This document shows, piece after piece, positions 50,408-58,881 of a DNA stretch of 64,000 nt. The notes beneath the pieces are model-generated. The model had not been told where the DNA came from, made no database searches, and saw nothing but the letters and a program-made list of their open reading frames with translations. Location: NCBI RefSeq assembly GCF_030362815.1, contig NZ_JAUCGR010000002.1, forward strand, positions 1,054,001 through 1,118,000, written 5' to 3'. The position numbers and the translations under genes were made by a program. This stretch comes from Cellulomonas edaphi. GTDB taxonomy: Bacteria; Actinomycetota; Actinomycetes; Actinomycetales; Cellulomonadaceae. Each line of letters starts with the position of its first letter. Position 1 is the stretch's first letter.

Positions 50408-51295
50408 TCAGGCCATGCCTGCGGCCCGCTCCGCCGAGTCCACCACATTGCTGAGCAGCATCGCGCGGGTCATCGGACCGACGCCGCCCGGGTTCGGTGA
50501 CACCCACGCCGCGACGTCGAGCACGCTCGGGTGCACGTCGCCCGTCACGCGGCTCTTGCCGGTCTCCGGGTCGGTCACGCGCGAGACGCCCACGTCCACG
50601 ACGACGGCGCCCGGCTTGACGATGTCGGCCGTGATGACGCCCTGGACGCCCGCCGCCGCGATGATGACGTCCGCGTTGCGGGTGTGCTCCGCGAGGTCCG
50701 CCGTGCCGGTGTGCGTGAGGGTGACGGTGGCGTTGACCTCGCGCCGCGTGAGCAGCAGCCCGATCGACCGGCCCACCGTCACGCCGCGTCCGACGACCAC
50801 GACGTCCGCACCGGCCAGGTCGATCCCGTGCCGTTCGACGAGCTCGATGATGCCGCGCGGCGTGCACGGCAGCGGGCTGGTGACGGGCTCGCTGACCCGC
50901 AGCACCAGCCGCCCGAGGTTCGTCGGGTGCAGGCCGTCGGCGTCCTTGTCGGGGTCGACGAGCTCGAGCACGCGGTTGGTGTCGATGCCCGCCGGCAGCG
51001 GCAGCTGCACGATGAAGCCCGTGCACGCCGGGTCCTCGTTGAGGCGACGCACCGCGGCCTCGATCTCCTCCTGGGTGGCGTCGGCGGGAAGGTCCTCGCG
51101 CAGGGAGGCGATGCCCACCTCCGCGCAGTCCTTGTGCTTGCCGGCCACGTACCACTGCGAGCCGGGGTCGTCGCCGACGAGCAGCGTGCCCAGCCCGGGC
51201 CGGATGCCGCGGGCCGCCAGCGCCGCCACCCGCTCGGTCAGCTCGGCCTTGATGCCCGCCGCGGTCGCCTTGCCGTCCAGGAGCTGTGCCGTCAT
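50408..51295 (-). CDS. folD: methylenetetrahydrofolate dehydrogenase/cyclohydrolase FolD
   Basis: This 295-residue bifunctional enzyme interconverts 5,10-methylene-, methenyl- and 10-formyl-tetrahydrofolate with [21 protein letters not shown] carries the catalytic lysine region, GFIVQLPLP is the family signature, and [15 protein letters not shown] is the NADP-binding loop. The C-terminal signature [14 protein letters not shown] is intact. The ATG at 51295 lies one base after the glyA stop, so it is in an operon with glyA and under the ZTP riboswitch upstream. Confidence 0.95.
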   Translation of the reverse strand: MTAQLLDGKATAAGIKAELTERVAALAARGIRPGLGTLLVGDDPGSQWYVAGKHKDCAEVGIASLREDLPADATQEEIEAAVRRLNEDPACTGFIVQLPLPAGIDTNRVLELVDPDKDADGLHPTNLGRLVLRVSEPVTSPLPCTPRGIIELVERHGIDLAGADVVVVGRGVTVGRSIGLLLTRREVNATVTLTHTGTADLAEHTRNADVIIAAAGVQGVITADIVKPGAVVVDVGVSRVTDPETGKSRVTGDVHPSVLDVAAWVSPNPGGVGPMTRAMLLSNVVDSAERAAGMA

Positions 51296-51296
51296 C

Positions 51297-52589
51297 TCAG
51301 TACTGCTCCAGGCCGGAGTACAGGGGGAAGGCCTCCGCGAGCTTGGCGACCCGCGCGCGCAGAGCCGGGATGTCGAGCGCCTCGCCGCCCACCAGCGCGG
51401 TGGCGATGACGTCCGCGACCTCGGTGAACTCGGCATCGCCGAACCCGCGAGTCGCGAGCGCGGGCGTGCCGATGCGCAGGCCCGAGGTGACCATCGGCGG
51501 GCGGGGGTCGTTGGGCACCGCGTTGCGGTTCACCGTGATGCCGACCTCGTGCAGCAGGTCCTCGGCCTGCTTGCCGTCGAGGGCGGCGTCGCGCAGGTCG
51601 ACGAGCACCAGGTGCACGTCGGTGCCGCCCGAGCGCACGGTGATGCCGGCGCCCGCGACGTCCGCCGCCGTGAGCCGCTCGGCCACGATCCGCGCACCAC
51701 GCACGGTGCGCTCCTGGCGGTCGCGGAACTCGGGCGTGCCGGCGATCTTGAAGGCGACGGCCTTGGCTGCGATCACGTGCATGAGCGGGCCACCCTGCTG
51801 GCCCGGGAACACCGCGGTGTTGAGCTTCTTGGCCAGGTCCGCGTCGTTGGTGAGGATGAAGCCGGAGCGCGGTCCGCCGATGGTCTTGTGCACGGTCGAG
51901 GACACGACGTGCGCGTGCGGCACGGGCGAGGGGTGGATGCCCGCCGCCACGAGGCCGGCGAAGTGGGCCATGTCGACCCACAGGTAGGCACCCACCTCGT
52001 CGGCGATGGCCCGGAACTCGGCGAAGTCGATCTCGCGCGGGTACGCCGACCAGCCGGCGATGAGCACCTTCGGCTTGTGCTCGATCGCGAGGCGGCGCAC
52101 CTCCGCCATGTCGATGATCGAGGTGGTCGGGTCCACGCCGTACGCCACGACGTTGTAGAGCCGGCCGGAGAAGTTGATCTTCATGCCGTGCGTGAGGTGG
52201 CCGCCCTGGTCCAGCGCGAGGCCGAGGATCGTGTCGCCCGGGCGGGCCAGCGCGTGCAGCACCGCGGCGTTGGCGGTCGCGCCCGAGTGCGGCTGGACGT
52301 TGGCGAACTCGGCGCCGAACAGCGCCTTGGCGCGCTCGATCGCGATGTTCTCGGCGACGTCCACGTGCTCGCAGCCGCCGTAGTAGCGGCGGCCCGGGTA
52401 GCCCTCGGCGTACTTGTTGGTGAGCACGGAGCCCTGCGCCTGCAGGACGGCGCGCGGCACGAAGTTCTCGGACGCGATCATCTCGAGGGTGGACTGCTGG
52501 CGTGCCAGCTCCGCGTCGAGGACGGCGGCGATCTCCGGGTCGAGCACGGAGATGTTCTGGTCGAGGATCGGGGTGTTGTCGGCGCTCAC
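51297..52589 (-). CDS. glyA: serine hydroxymethyltransferase
   Basis: This 430-residue PLP enzyme makes glycine and methylene-tetrahydrofolate from serine. The PLP lysine is in [13 protein letters not shown], preceded by [24 protein letters not shown] and YYGGCEHVD are typical. The GTG at 52589 has AAGGAG upstream and is preferred over an in-frame start 14 codons earlier. It lies directly after a ZTP riboswitch and shares the message with folD, so one-carbon flux responds to folate stress through ZTP. Confidence 0.95.
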   Translation of the reverse strand: MSADNTPILDQNISVLDPEIAAVLDAELARQQSTLEMIASENFVPRAVLQAQGSVLTNKYAEGYPGRRYYGGCEHVDVAENIAIERAKALFGAEFANVQPHSGATANAAVLHALARPGDTILGLALDQGGHLTHGMKINFSGRLYNVVAYGVDPTTSIIDMAEVRRLAIEHKPKVLIAGWSAYPREIDFAEFRAIADEVGAYLWVDMAHFAGLVAAGIHPSPVPHAHVVSSTVHKTIGGPRSGFILTNDADLAKKLNTAVFPGQQGGPLMHVIAAKAVAFKIAGTPEFRDRQERTVRGARIVAERLTAADVAGAGITVRSGGTDVHLVLVDLRDAALDGKQAEDLLHEVGITVNRNAVPNDPRPPMVTSGLRIGTPALATRGFGDAEFTEVADVIATALVGGEALDIPALRARVAKLAEAFPLYSGLEQY

Positions 52590-52664
52590 GAAAGCTCCTT
52601 CGGCAGCGTGCGGGGTACGGGGGTCCGTCACCGCGCACTCGGTGGGGACCGGTGTGGTGGTGAC

Positions 52665-52752
52665 CGGGGGCCCAGGCGTCCGACCCGTTGGTCCTGCTGC
52701 TCGTCGCTCCCCGGTGGTGCCCCACCCGTTGCGCCAGTCACGACAGCGGACA
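52665..52752 (-). promoter_or_regulatory. ZTP (pfl) riboswitch upstream of glyA
   Basis: On the minus strand GTCCGCTGTCGTGACTGGC (52751-52733) is followed by GGGGCACCACCGGGGAGCG and, after a variable loop, CGGACGCCTGGGC (52682-52670). These are the conserved blocks of the ZTP aptamer; the outer GTCCG/CGGAC pairs close the first helix. The expression platform lies between it and the glyA start, where GTCACC and GGTGAC can pair. Confidence 0.88.
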
Positions 52753-52902
52753 CAGTAGCAAGACCGCGACGCCGGAACACCTCACATCACGACGAGCGCG
52801 GACGAAGGGCAGGCGGACCGGCCACCTGACCTGCGTGGGTGTCCGGATGCCGCAATGGTCGCTACTGTCGGCGCCATCAGCCGACGATCGAGGAGGACCT
52901 CG

Positions 52903-53796
52903 GTGACCCACCGCGCCCGCACGGCGGTCTCCACGCTCGTCGTCGCCGCGCTCGCCTGCGTCGGCCTGGTGCTCGCACCGGCCGCCTCCGCCGCGACCGC
53001 GCCGTTCGTCAGCGTGATCACGCCGCAGTACGCGCTGTCCACCGCCACCGTCCGGTTCAGCGGGAAGGTGTATCCCGCGCGGGGGCAGAAGGTCACCGTG
53101 CAGCGCAAGGACGGCTCGCGGTGGGTGACGATCGACACCGCCAGGGTCTCGACGTCCACCGCGAAGTTCTCGGTCGCGTACAGGGTCAAGCCCGGCAAGA
53201 AGGCGTTCCGGCTCCTCGTCGCCAAGACCTCGCAGTCCACGTGGGCGAAGCAGAGCTGGACCACCTGGACCACGGACGGCGTGAAGTACAAGTCGTACAT
53301 CGCGCGCGCCCGGTCGTACATGAAGTCGTACTGCCCCCGGACGCCGATCTTCGTGAGCACCCCGTTGGTGAACTCGCGGACCGTCGGCATGGCCACGGAG
53401 AAGTACACGTGGACCTCCTCCAGCAGCTCGGGCCCGCGGACGTACACGTGGCAGCACCAGATCCACATCGAGGGCGGGCTGTCCAGGCCCTTGCTGCGGC
53501 ACGTCGCGCTGCACGAGTGCGCCCACGTGGTGCAGTTCCGCCGCCTGGTGAAGGGACCCACCGCACGTGCGGCGGCCGAGAAGACGACGGCCAAGGTATT
53601 CAAGCGCAGGAGCGGTGAGTACGGCGACGGCAACGAGCGCCAGGCGGACTGCATGGCGATCGTCATCACGCACAAGAAGCAGTACGGCGGCTACACGCAG
53701 TCCTGCACGGGCGCGCGCGCCACGTCGGCCAAGGCGCTGTGGCGGGCGTACGGCAAGAAGTACCAGTCGTCGGTCTACACGTTCACGCGTCGCTGA
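52903..53796 (+). CDS. secreted HExxH-containing protein
   Basis: This 297-residue protein starts with a signal peptide (AVSTLVVAALACVGLVLAPA, cleavage after ASA). An Ig-like beta domain follows (ATVRFSGKVYPARGQKVTVQ), then a C-terminal domain with HVALHECAHVVQ. A later ERQADC segment gives a glutamate that may be the third zinc ligand, as in gluzincins (HExxH plus ExxAD). It is probably an extracellular zinc protein, perhaps a peptidase. The GTG at 52903 is preceded by AGGAGG. It is divergent from the glyA riboswitch. No close family is recognised. Confidence 0.8.
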   Translation: MTHRARTAVSTLVVAALACVGLVLAPAASAATAPFVSVITPQYALSTATVRFSGKVYPARGQKVTVQRKDGSRWVTIDTARVSTSTAKFSVAYRVKPGKKAFRLLVAKTSQSTWAKQSWTTWTTDGVKYKSYIARARSYMKSYCPRTPIFVSTPLVNSRTVGMATEKYTWTSSSSSGPRTYTWQHQIHIEGGLSRPLLRHVALHECAHVVQFRRLVKGPTARAAAEKTTAKVFKRRSGEYGDGNERQADCMAIVITHKKQYGGYTQSCTGARATSAKALWRAYGKKYQSSVYTFTRR

Positions 53797-53800
53797 CGCG

Positions 53801-54574
53801 TCAGGTCGCGTCCCACAGCCGGCGGTAGAACGCGATACGGCCCTGGTCGGGCTCGACGCCGTAGCCGGCGTAGACGTCCGCGTCGTAGCCGGGCCCGTAG
53901 TTCCACTCGGTGCTCCACGCGGCGATGGCGAGGTCGCCCCACAGGTCCCCGACGCCCAGGCGACCGAGGTCGACGTGGCCGGTCCAGCTGCCGTCGTCCG
54001 ACAGCAGGGTGTTCGGCGCGCACGCGTCGCCGTGGCACACCACGAGGCGACCCACGGGCGGGGCGAGGCCCACCCGGGCCGGGTCGATGCCCGCGCGGGC
54101 CGTACGCTCCGCCACGCTCCAGTCGAACGGGCACCCCTCGACCGGCAGGGCGTCGTGCAGGTCGCGCAGAGCGGCGCCGATCAGGCGAGCCGCCTGGGCC
54201 GGCCGTGCCGCCCAGTACGGGTCCACCGCGTTGCGGCCCGCGAGCGCGCGCGTCACGAGCCACGAGCCGTCGTCGTCGCGGCCGTGACCCAGCAGCTCGG
54301 GCACCGTCGTCCAGCGCGCCGCCCACTCCAGGCGAGCACGCTCCGCCTCGAGGTCGAGCCCCGACCCGGCGGGAGCCCACTTCACGAACCGGTCGCCGGA
54401 CGAGAACGTCAGTCCGCCCAGCTCGTTGCGCCACACCGCCTCGGTGGTCCCGGGGTCCACGATCGCCGCCACGGCCGCGGGGAGGTCGACCGCCCCGGTC
54501 GGCCGGCCCGAGAGCGGGAGCGGGCGCGGGACGGCGAGGGCCTCGCCGACCGGCCTACTCCGAGCGGTCGTCAC
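53801..54574 (-). CDS. aminoglycoside phosphotransferase family protein
   Basis: This 257-residue kinase-fold protein resembles APH(3'). The catalytic loop VCHGDACAPN and the metal-binding HVDLGRLGVGDLWGDLA are both complete. The N-lobe contains DRFVKWAP with the ATP lysine. It could phosphorylate an aminoglycoside or another small alcohol; resistance cannot be claimed from sequence. The GTG start overlaps the GNAT gene's end by 20 bp, so the two may be co-transcribed. It stands in contrast to the degenerate relative at 23119-24060. Confidence 0.85.
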   Translation of the reverse strand: MTTARSRPVGEALAVPRPLPLSGRPTGAVDLPAAVAAIVDPGTTEAVWRNELGGLTFSSGDRFVKWAPAGSGLDLEAERARLEWAARWTTVPELLGHGRDDDGSWLVTRALAGRNAVDPYWAARPAQAARLIGAALRDLHDALPVEGCPFDWSVAERTARAGIDPARVGLAPPVGRLVVCHGDACAPNTLLSDDGSWTGHVDLGRLGVGDLWGDLAIAAWSTEWNYGPGYDADVYAGYGVEPDQGRIAFYRRLWDAT

Positions 54575-55046
54575 CGAGCGTCTTGCGCAGGAACGCGTAC
54601 GTCAGGTCGCCGGCGGTCTGGTCGTGCTGGTGCTCGTAGCCGTGCTTGGCGTACAGCGCGAGGTTCTGCACCGAGTCGCGTCCGGTGAACACCCAGACCT
54701 CCTCGATGCCGTCGGGCAGGTAGGGCAGGATCGCGAGCAGCATCTGGGTACCGAACCCCTGGCCCTGCAGGTCCGGCGCGACGGCGAACCGGCCGAGCGT
54801 GGCCTTGCCGCCCTCGACCAGGACGCGGATGGAACCCACCATGCGGTGGCCGTGCCAGCCGCCGAGCGTGATGACGCCGTCCGCCTGGAGGTCGTCGACG
54901 AGCTCGTCGAGCGTCTGGGTCAGCGGCGGGATGTGCGGGTCGCCGTACTGCTGGGCCTCGGTCACGAAGGCGGCGCGGCGCAGCGTCAGCAGCTCGCCGG
55001 CCTCCTCGAGAACGACCGGGCGGATGTCGAGATCGGCCTGCGTCAT
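54555..55046 (-). CDS. GNAT-family N-acetyltransferase
   Basis: This 163-residue protein has the GNAT fold, with the acetyl-CoA loop in VAPDLQGQGFGTQML (Q/RxxGxG/A type). Strands VGSIRVLVEGGKATLGRFAV precede it and YAKHGYEHQ follows. It transfers an acetyl group to an unknown amine. The ATG at 55046 lies about 35 bp from the divergent purU promoter. It overlaps the APH-type gene, so the pair may modify related small molecules (inference). Confidence 0.87.
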   Translation of the reverse strand: MTQADLDIRPVVLEEAGELLTLRRAAFVTEAQQYGDPHIPPLTQTLDELVDDLQADGVITLGGWHGHRMVGSIRVLVEGGKATLGRFAVAPDLQGQGFGTQMLLAILPYLPDGIEEVWVFTGRDSVQNLALYAKHGYEHQHDQTAGDLTYAFLRKTLGDDRSE

Positions 55047-55080
55047 GACCCCATCGTGACAGCCGGTCGCGCGAGCGCAC

Positions 55081-55086
55081 TACTCT
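55081..55086 (+). promoter_or_regulatory. -10 element of a near-leaderless promoter (purU)
   Basis: TACTCT is followed by eight bases and the GTG at 55095. Confidence 0.45.
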
Positions 55087-55094
55087 CGGTGCTC

Positions 55095-55970
55095 GTGTCC
55101 CCTGCTGCGTCCCAACCTGCGGATGGTGCGACCCCCTGGGTCCTGACCCTGTCGTGCCCCGACCGCCCCGGAATCGTCCACGCCGTCGCCGGGCTGCTCG
55201 CCGAGCACGGCGGCAACATCACGGAGTCGCAGCAGTTCGGGGACCCGCTCTCCGGCCTGTTCTTCATGCGGGTGCAGGTCACCTCCCCCGCGCAGCGGTC
55301 CGAGCTCGAGTCGGCGCTCGCCGCCCTGTCCGACGAGTTCGACCTCACGTGGTCCCTCGACGTGGCGGGCCGGCCGGTCCGCACGCTCGTCATGGGCTCG
55401 ACGGCGGCGCACTGCCTCAACGACCTCGCCTTCCGGCAGCGCTCGGAGAACCTCCCCGTCGAGCTGGTGGCGGTGGTGTCGAACCACACCACGCTCGAGC
55501 CGCTCGCGGAGTTCTACGGGATCCCGTTCCACCACGTCCCGGTCACGGCGGCGACCAAGGCGGACGCGGAGGCCCGGCTGCTCGAGCTCGTCGAGGAGCT
55601 CGACGTGGAGCTCGTGGTGCTCGCGCGCTACATGCAGATCCTGTCCGACGACCTGTGCCGCGCGCTGTCCGGCCGGGTGATCAACATCCACCACTCGTTC
55701 CTACCGTCGTTCAAGGGCGCACGGCCGTACGCGCAGGCCCACGACCGCGGGGTGAAGCTCATCGGCGCGACCGCCCACTACGTGACCGGGGACCTCGACG
55801 AGGGCCCGATCATCGAGCAGGACGTCGAGCGCGTCGACCACTCGCGCGCGGTCGAGGACCTGGTCGCGCTGGGCCAGGACGTCGAGCGCCGCGCGCTGGC
55901 ACGCGCGGTGCGCTGGCACGCGGAGCACCGCGTGCTGCTGGACGGTCACCGCACCATCGTCTTCCGCTGA
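55095..55970 (+). CDS. purU: formyltetrahydrofolate deformylase PurU
   Basis: This 291-residue enzyme hydrolyses 10-formyl-tetrahydrofolate to formate and tetrahydrofolate. An N-terminal ACT domain (LSCPDRPGIVHAVAGLLAEH) is followed by a formyltransferase-type domain with NIHHSFLPSFKGARPY and TGDLDEGPIIEQD, holding the catalytic Asn, His and Asp. The GTG at 55095 is chosen from the promoter spacing. Together with the nearby folD-glyA operon it controls the one-carbon pool. Confidence 0.94.
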   Translation: MSPAASQPADGATPWVLTLSCPDRPGIVHAVAGLLAEHGGNITESQQFGDPLSGLFFMRVQVTSPAQRSELESALAALSDEFDLTWSLDVAGRPVRTLVMGSTAAHCLNDLAFRQRSENLPVELVAVVSNHTTLEPLAEFYGIPFHHVPVTAATKADAEARLLELVEELDVELVVLARYMQILSDDLCRALSGRVINIHHSFLPSFKGARPYAQAHDRGVKLIGATAHYVTGDLDEGPIIEQDVERVDHSRAVEDLVALGQDVERRALARAVRWHAEHRVLLDGHRTIVFR

Positions 55971-55977
55971 CAACCTC

Positions 55978-56034
55978 TTGACGGGTCGGCGCACCCGCGC
56001 GTACGTTTGTATTCAACGGATTAGTTGATCAACT
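55978..56034 (+). promoter_or_regulatory. promoter and operator of the arsR-SRPBCC operon
   Basis: TTGACG (55978-55983) and TACGTT (56002-56007) are spaced by 18 bp. Just downstream AGTTGATCAACT (56023-56034) is a perfect 12-bp palindrome, extended outward with one mismatch. It covers the likely transcription start region and is the probable autorepressor site. Confidence 0.65.
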
Positions 56035-56048
56035 GATTGGTAGATGAC

Positions 56049-56429
56049 GTGCTTCCCGACCCGACGTCCGACGACAGGCTCGACCGCGCGTTCGTCGCGC
56101 TGGGCGACCCGGTCCGGCGCCGGATCGTGGCCCGGCTGAGCCGGGGCCCGGCCACCGTCGGCGACCTCGCGGCGCCCTTCGCGATCTCGCTGCAGGCGGT
56201 CTCCAAGCACATCCAGGTGCTCGAGCAGGCGGGGCTGGTCACGCGCACGCGCGACGCCCAGCGCCGGCCCGTGCACCTCAACCCGGGCGCGCTCGAGGAG
56301 CTCACCGCGTGGATCGACCGCTACCGGCTGGTCCACGAGCAGAGCTACCGGACCCTCGACGCCCTGCTCACCGACCCACCGACCGCTCCCCCGGGGGCGG
56401 CGGAACCGAGCCAGGAGGACAGATCATGA
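56049..56429 (+). CDS. ArsR-family regulator (SRPBCC-associated)
   Basis: This 126-residue winged-helix protein has DRAFVALGDPVRRRIVARL and FAISLQAVSKHIQVLEQAGL, the usual ArsR core. It has no metal-binding cysteines. This subclass is commonly paired with an AHSA1/SRPBCC gene, as here: the SRPBCC ATG overlaps its TGA (ATGA). The GTG at 56049 is chosen because earlier TTG or GTA codons lie next to the operator. It likely represses its own operon. Confidence 0.87.
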   Translation: MLPDPTSDDRLDRAFVALGDPVRRRIVARLSRGPATVGDLAAPFAISLQAVSKHIQVLEQAGLVTRTRDAQRRPVHLNPGALEELTAWIDRYRLVHEQSYRTLDALLTDPPTAPPGAAEPSQEDRS

Positions 56430-56896
56430 GCAACGACCTGCACGTCAACGCGCCCGAGGGCGTGCCGTTCATCGACATCACCCGCGAGTTCGACGCCCCG
56501 GTGGCCAAGGTGTTCGAGGCCCACGCGAAGCCGGAGCTCGTCGCGCAGTGGATGGGTCCACGGGACCTGACCATGGACATCAAGGAGTGGGACTTCGTCT
56601 CCGGCGGCCGCTGGAGCTACGTCAGCACGGGCCGCGACGGCGAGGCGTTCGGCTTCCGCGGGATGTTCCACACCGTGCGCCCCGACGAGTTCGCGATCCA
56701 GACGTTCGAGTTCGAGGGGTACCCCGACGTCGTCGCGATCGAGAGCATCACGTTCGAGGACCTCGGGGCCGACCGGACCCGGATCCGCATCCACTCCGTC
56801 TACCCCACGCTCGAGGCGCGTGACGGCATGGTGGCCAGCGGCATGGAGGGCGGCGTCAAGGTGGGGTACGAGCGCCTCGACGAGCTCGTCGCGTGA
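56426..56896 (+). CDS. SRPBCC/AHSA1-domain protein
   Basis: This 156-residue protein has the START-like hydrophobic cavity fold: FIDITREFDAPVAKVFEAH at the start, the WMGP segment, and a C-terminal helix with GMEGGVKVGYERLDELV typical of AHSA1 proteins. Such proteins bind hydrophobic ligands; the specific ligand is unknown. AGGAGG precedes its ATG and it is translationally coupled to the ArsR regulator. Confidence 0.88.
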   Translation: MSNDLHVNAPEGVPFIDITREFDAPVAKVFEAHAKPELVAQWMGPRDLTMDIKEWDFVSGGRWSYVSTGRDGEAFGFRGMFHTVRPDEFAIQTFEFEGYPDVVAIESITFEDLGADRTRIRIHSVYPTLEARDGMVASGMEGGVKVGYERLDELVA

Positions 56897-56903
56897 GCGG
56901 TCC

Positions 56904-56941
56904 GGCCCCCGCCGCCCGGCATCGGTCGGGCGACGGGGGCC
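56904..56941. terminator. hairpin terminator between SRPBCC and permease genes
   Basis: GGCCCCCG and CGGGGGCC form an 8-bp outer stem, with an inner GCCCG/CGGGC stem. It lies between convergent genes. Confidence 0.6.
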
Positions 56942-56944
56942 GCG

Positions 56945-58123
56945 CTACGCCTCCCGGGCGCGCCGCTGGAGCGCGTCGACGACGACCGCGACCGCGAGCA
57001 CCAGGCCCGTGACCACGTACCGCACAGACTGGTCCTGGTTGAGGAGCGTGAGGCCGGTCGAGATCGACTGGATCACCAGGATCCCCAGCAGGGCCGACCA
57101 GGCCGACCCGCGGCCGCCGTACATGCTGGTGCCGCCGATGACGGCCGCCGCGACCGCGGTCAGCGTGACGTCGACCGCGCCGGACGCCTGGTTGGCGGCG
57201 GCGAGGCGACCGGCGGCCAGGACGCCGCCCAGCGCCGCGAGCGTGGAGCACGCCGCGAAGACGGCGAGGAGCACCGGTCGCACCGGGACGCCGGCCCGGC
57301 GCGCGGCCTCGGCGTCGCCGCCCACGGCCCGCACGAACCGGCCCCAGCGCGTGCGGCGCAGGGCGAGGTCGGTGAGCGCGACGAGAGCCACGAATAGTGC
57401 GAACACCGCGCCCACGCCGCGGTCGGTGCCCAGGTAGGCGACCGCGCCCGCGAGCACGGCCGCGAGCGCGGCGACGCGCCCGAGCACCGAGGCCAGCGAC
57501 GGCGCGGCGAGCTCCGCACCGAGCCGACGGGCGCGGTCACGCAGCCGGGCCAGGGCGAACACCAGCACGACGGCCGTGACGATGAGCCAGGACGCGAGCG
57601 GCGGGATGAAGGCCGTCTGGCAGAACCGCACCAGCCACGACTCGAAGGGGAGGTTGACGGAGCCCGCGTCGCCGAGCACGCGCAGCTGCAGCCCGCCCAC
57701 CACGAGCAGCCCGGCGAGCGTGAACACGAAGGTCGGCACGCCGAGCCGGGTGTGCACCACGCCGTAGAGGAGCCCCACGAGCAGCCCCGCGGCAACCGCC
57801 GCGAGCAGCGTGAGCGCGAGCGGCCACCCCCACGTCACGGATCCGACCGCGACGATCGCCGCGGCGAGCCCGGACACCGCGCCCACGGAGAGGTCGATCT
57901 GCCCGAGGTGGAGCGTGAGCACCACGCCGAGCGCGACCACGCCCGCGGCGGCCGACTGCTGGGTGAGGTTGACCAGGTTGTCGCTCGAGAGGAACGCGCC
58001 GTTCAGGGCCTGGAAGACGATCCAGATGACCACGAGCAGTGCCGTGATGGGCAGTGCGCTCGTCTCGCCGCTGCGCAGCCGCCGCGCGAGGTCGCTGCGC
58101 ACGGGCGCCGCCTGCCCGCTCAC
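56945..58123 (-). CDS. sugar ABC transporter permease, XylH-like
   Basis: This 392-residue permease of the BPD_transp_2 (RbsC/XylH) family has about ten transmembrane helices. It has the family stretch LGVVLTLHLGQIDLSVGAVSG near the start, LGVPTFVFTLAGLL in the middle and AAVIGGTSMYGGRGSAWSALLG, the ATPase-contact loop, near the end. It ends in an arginine-rich tail. The GTG at 58123 overlaps the ATPase stop (GTGA). Length and inserted TM pair fit XylH better than RbsC. Confidence 0.87.
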   Translation of the reverse strand: MSGQAAPVRSDLARRLRSGETSALPITALLVVIWIVFQALNGAFLSSDNLVNLTQQSAAAGVVALGVVLTLHLGQIDLSVGAVSGLAAAIVAVGSVTWGWPLALTLLAAVAAGLLVGLLYGVVHTRLGVPTFVFTLAGLLVVGGLQLRVLGDAGSVNLPFESWLVRFCQTAFIPPLASWLIVTAVVLVFALARLRDRARRLGAELAAPSLASVLGRVAALAAVLAGAVAYLGTDRGVGAVFALFVALVALTDLALRRTRWGRFVRAVGGDAEAARRAGVPVRPVLLAVFAACSTLAALGGVLAAGRLAAANQASGAVDVTLTAVAAAVIGGTSMYGGRGSAWSALLGILVIQSISTGLTLLNQDQSVRYVVTGLVLAVAVVVDALQRRAREA

Positions 58124-58881
58124 CGGGCCACCCCCGTCACCGCGGCGAGCAGGTCCTCGTACGTGACGTGGTCGGCGCGGAACTCGCCGTTGGTACGACC
58201 GAGGCGCAGCACGACGATGCGATCCGCCACGGCCTGCAGGTCCGAGAGCGAGTGGCTGGTGATGAGCACGGCGTGGCCGCGAGCACGCAGCCTCTCGACC
58301 AGGGTGAGGAACTCGGCGACCTGCGTGAGCCCCAGCGAGGCCGTCGGCTCGTCGAGCAGGATCACCCGCGGCTCGCCGAGCAGCGAGCGGGCGATGGCCA
58401 CGGCGCGGCGCTGCGCGCTCGACAGGCCCGCCACCGGGATCCGCACCGACGGGACCCGCGCGGCGAGCTGTCCGAGCAGGTTCCACGCCTGCTTCTCCAT
58501 CGCGACCTCGTCGAGGAGCGAGCCGCGGACCACCTCCTGCCCGAGGAAGAGGTTCTCCACCACGTCGAGGTTGGCGCACAGCGCCAGGTCCTGGAACACC
58601 GCCGCGATGCCCAGCGACCGCGCGGAGGCCGGGTCGGCGAGCGCGACAGGAGAGCCGTCCACGAGCACCTGCCCCTCGTCCGGCTGCTGCGCCCCGGACA
58701 GGACGCCGACCAGGGTGGACTTGCCCGCGCCGGTGTCGCCGACGACGGCGACCACCTCGTGCGCGTAGACGTCCAGGTCGATGTCGAGCAGGGCGCGGGC
58801 GGCGCCGAAGCTGCGCGACACCCCTCGCAGCGAGAGCACCGGCGTGGGGGCCGACGTGCCGGCCTGCTCGGTGGCGGTCAT
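58120..58881 (-). CDS. sugar ABC transporter ATPase, single domain (XylG-like)
   Basis: This 253-residue ABC ATPase has Walker A GDTGAGKST, Walker B RVILLDEPTA, H-loop LITSHSL, and a signature that reads LSSAQ instead of the usual LSGGQ. Sugar ATPases of the RbsA/XylG group normally contain two ABC domains in about 500 residues; this protein has only one and would act as a homodimer. The ATG at 58881 overlaps the stop of the binding-protein gene (ATGA). Confidence 0.87.
   Translation of the reverse strand: MTATEQAGTSAPTPVLSLRGVSRSFGAARALLDIDLDVYAHEVVAVVGDTGAGKSTLVGVLSGAQQPDEGQVLVDGSPVALADPASARSLGIAAVFQDLALCANLDVVENLFLGQEVVRGSLLDEVAMEKQAWNLLGQLAARVPSVRIPVAGLSSAQRRAVAIARSLLGEPRVILLDEPTASLGLTQVAEFLTLVERLRARGHAVLITSHSLSDLQAVADRIVVLRLGRTNGEFRADHVTYEDLLAAVTGVAR

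Noticed and set aside
53801-54574. Aminoglycoside resistance gene as a firm call
   Set aside because: The kinase motifs are complete, but the family includes many enzymes with other substrates and nothing in context indicates resistance.
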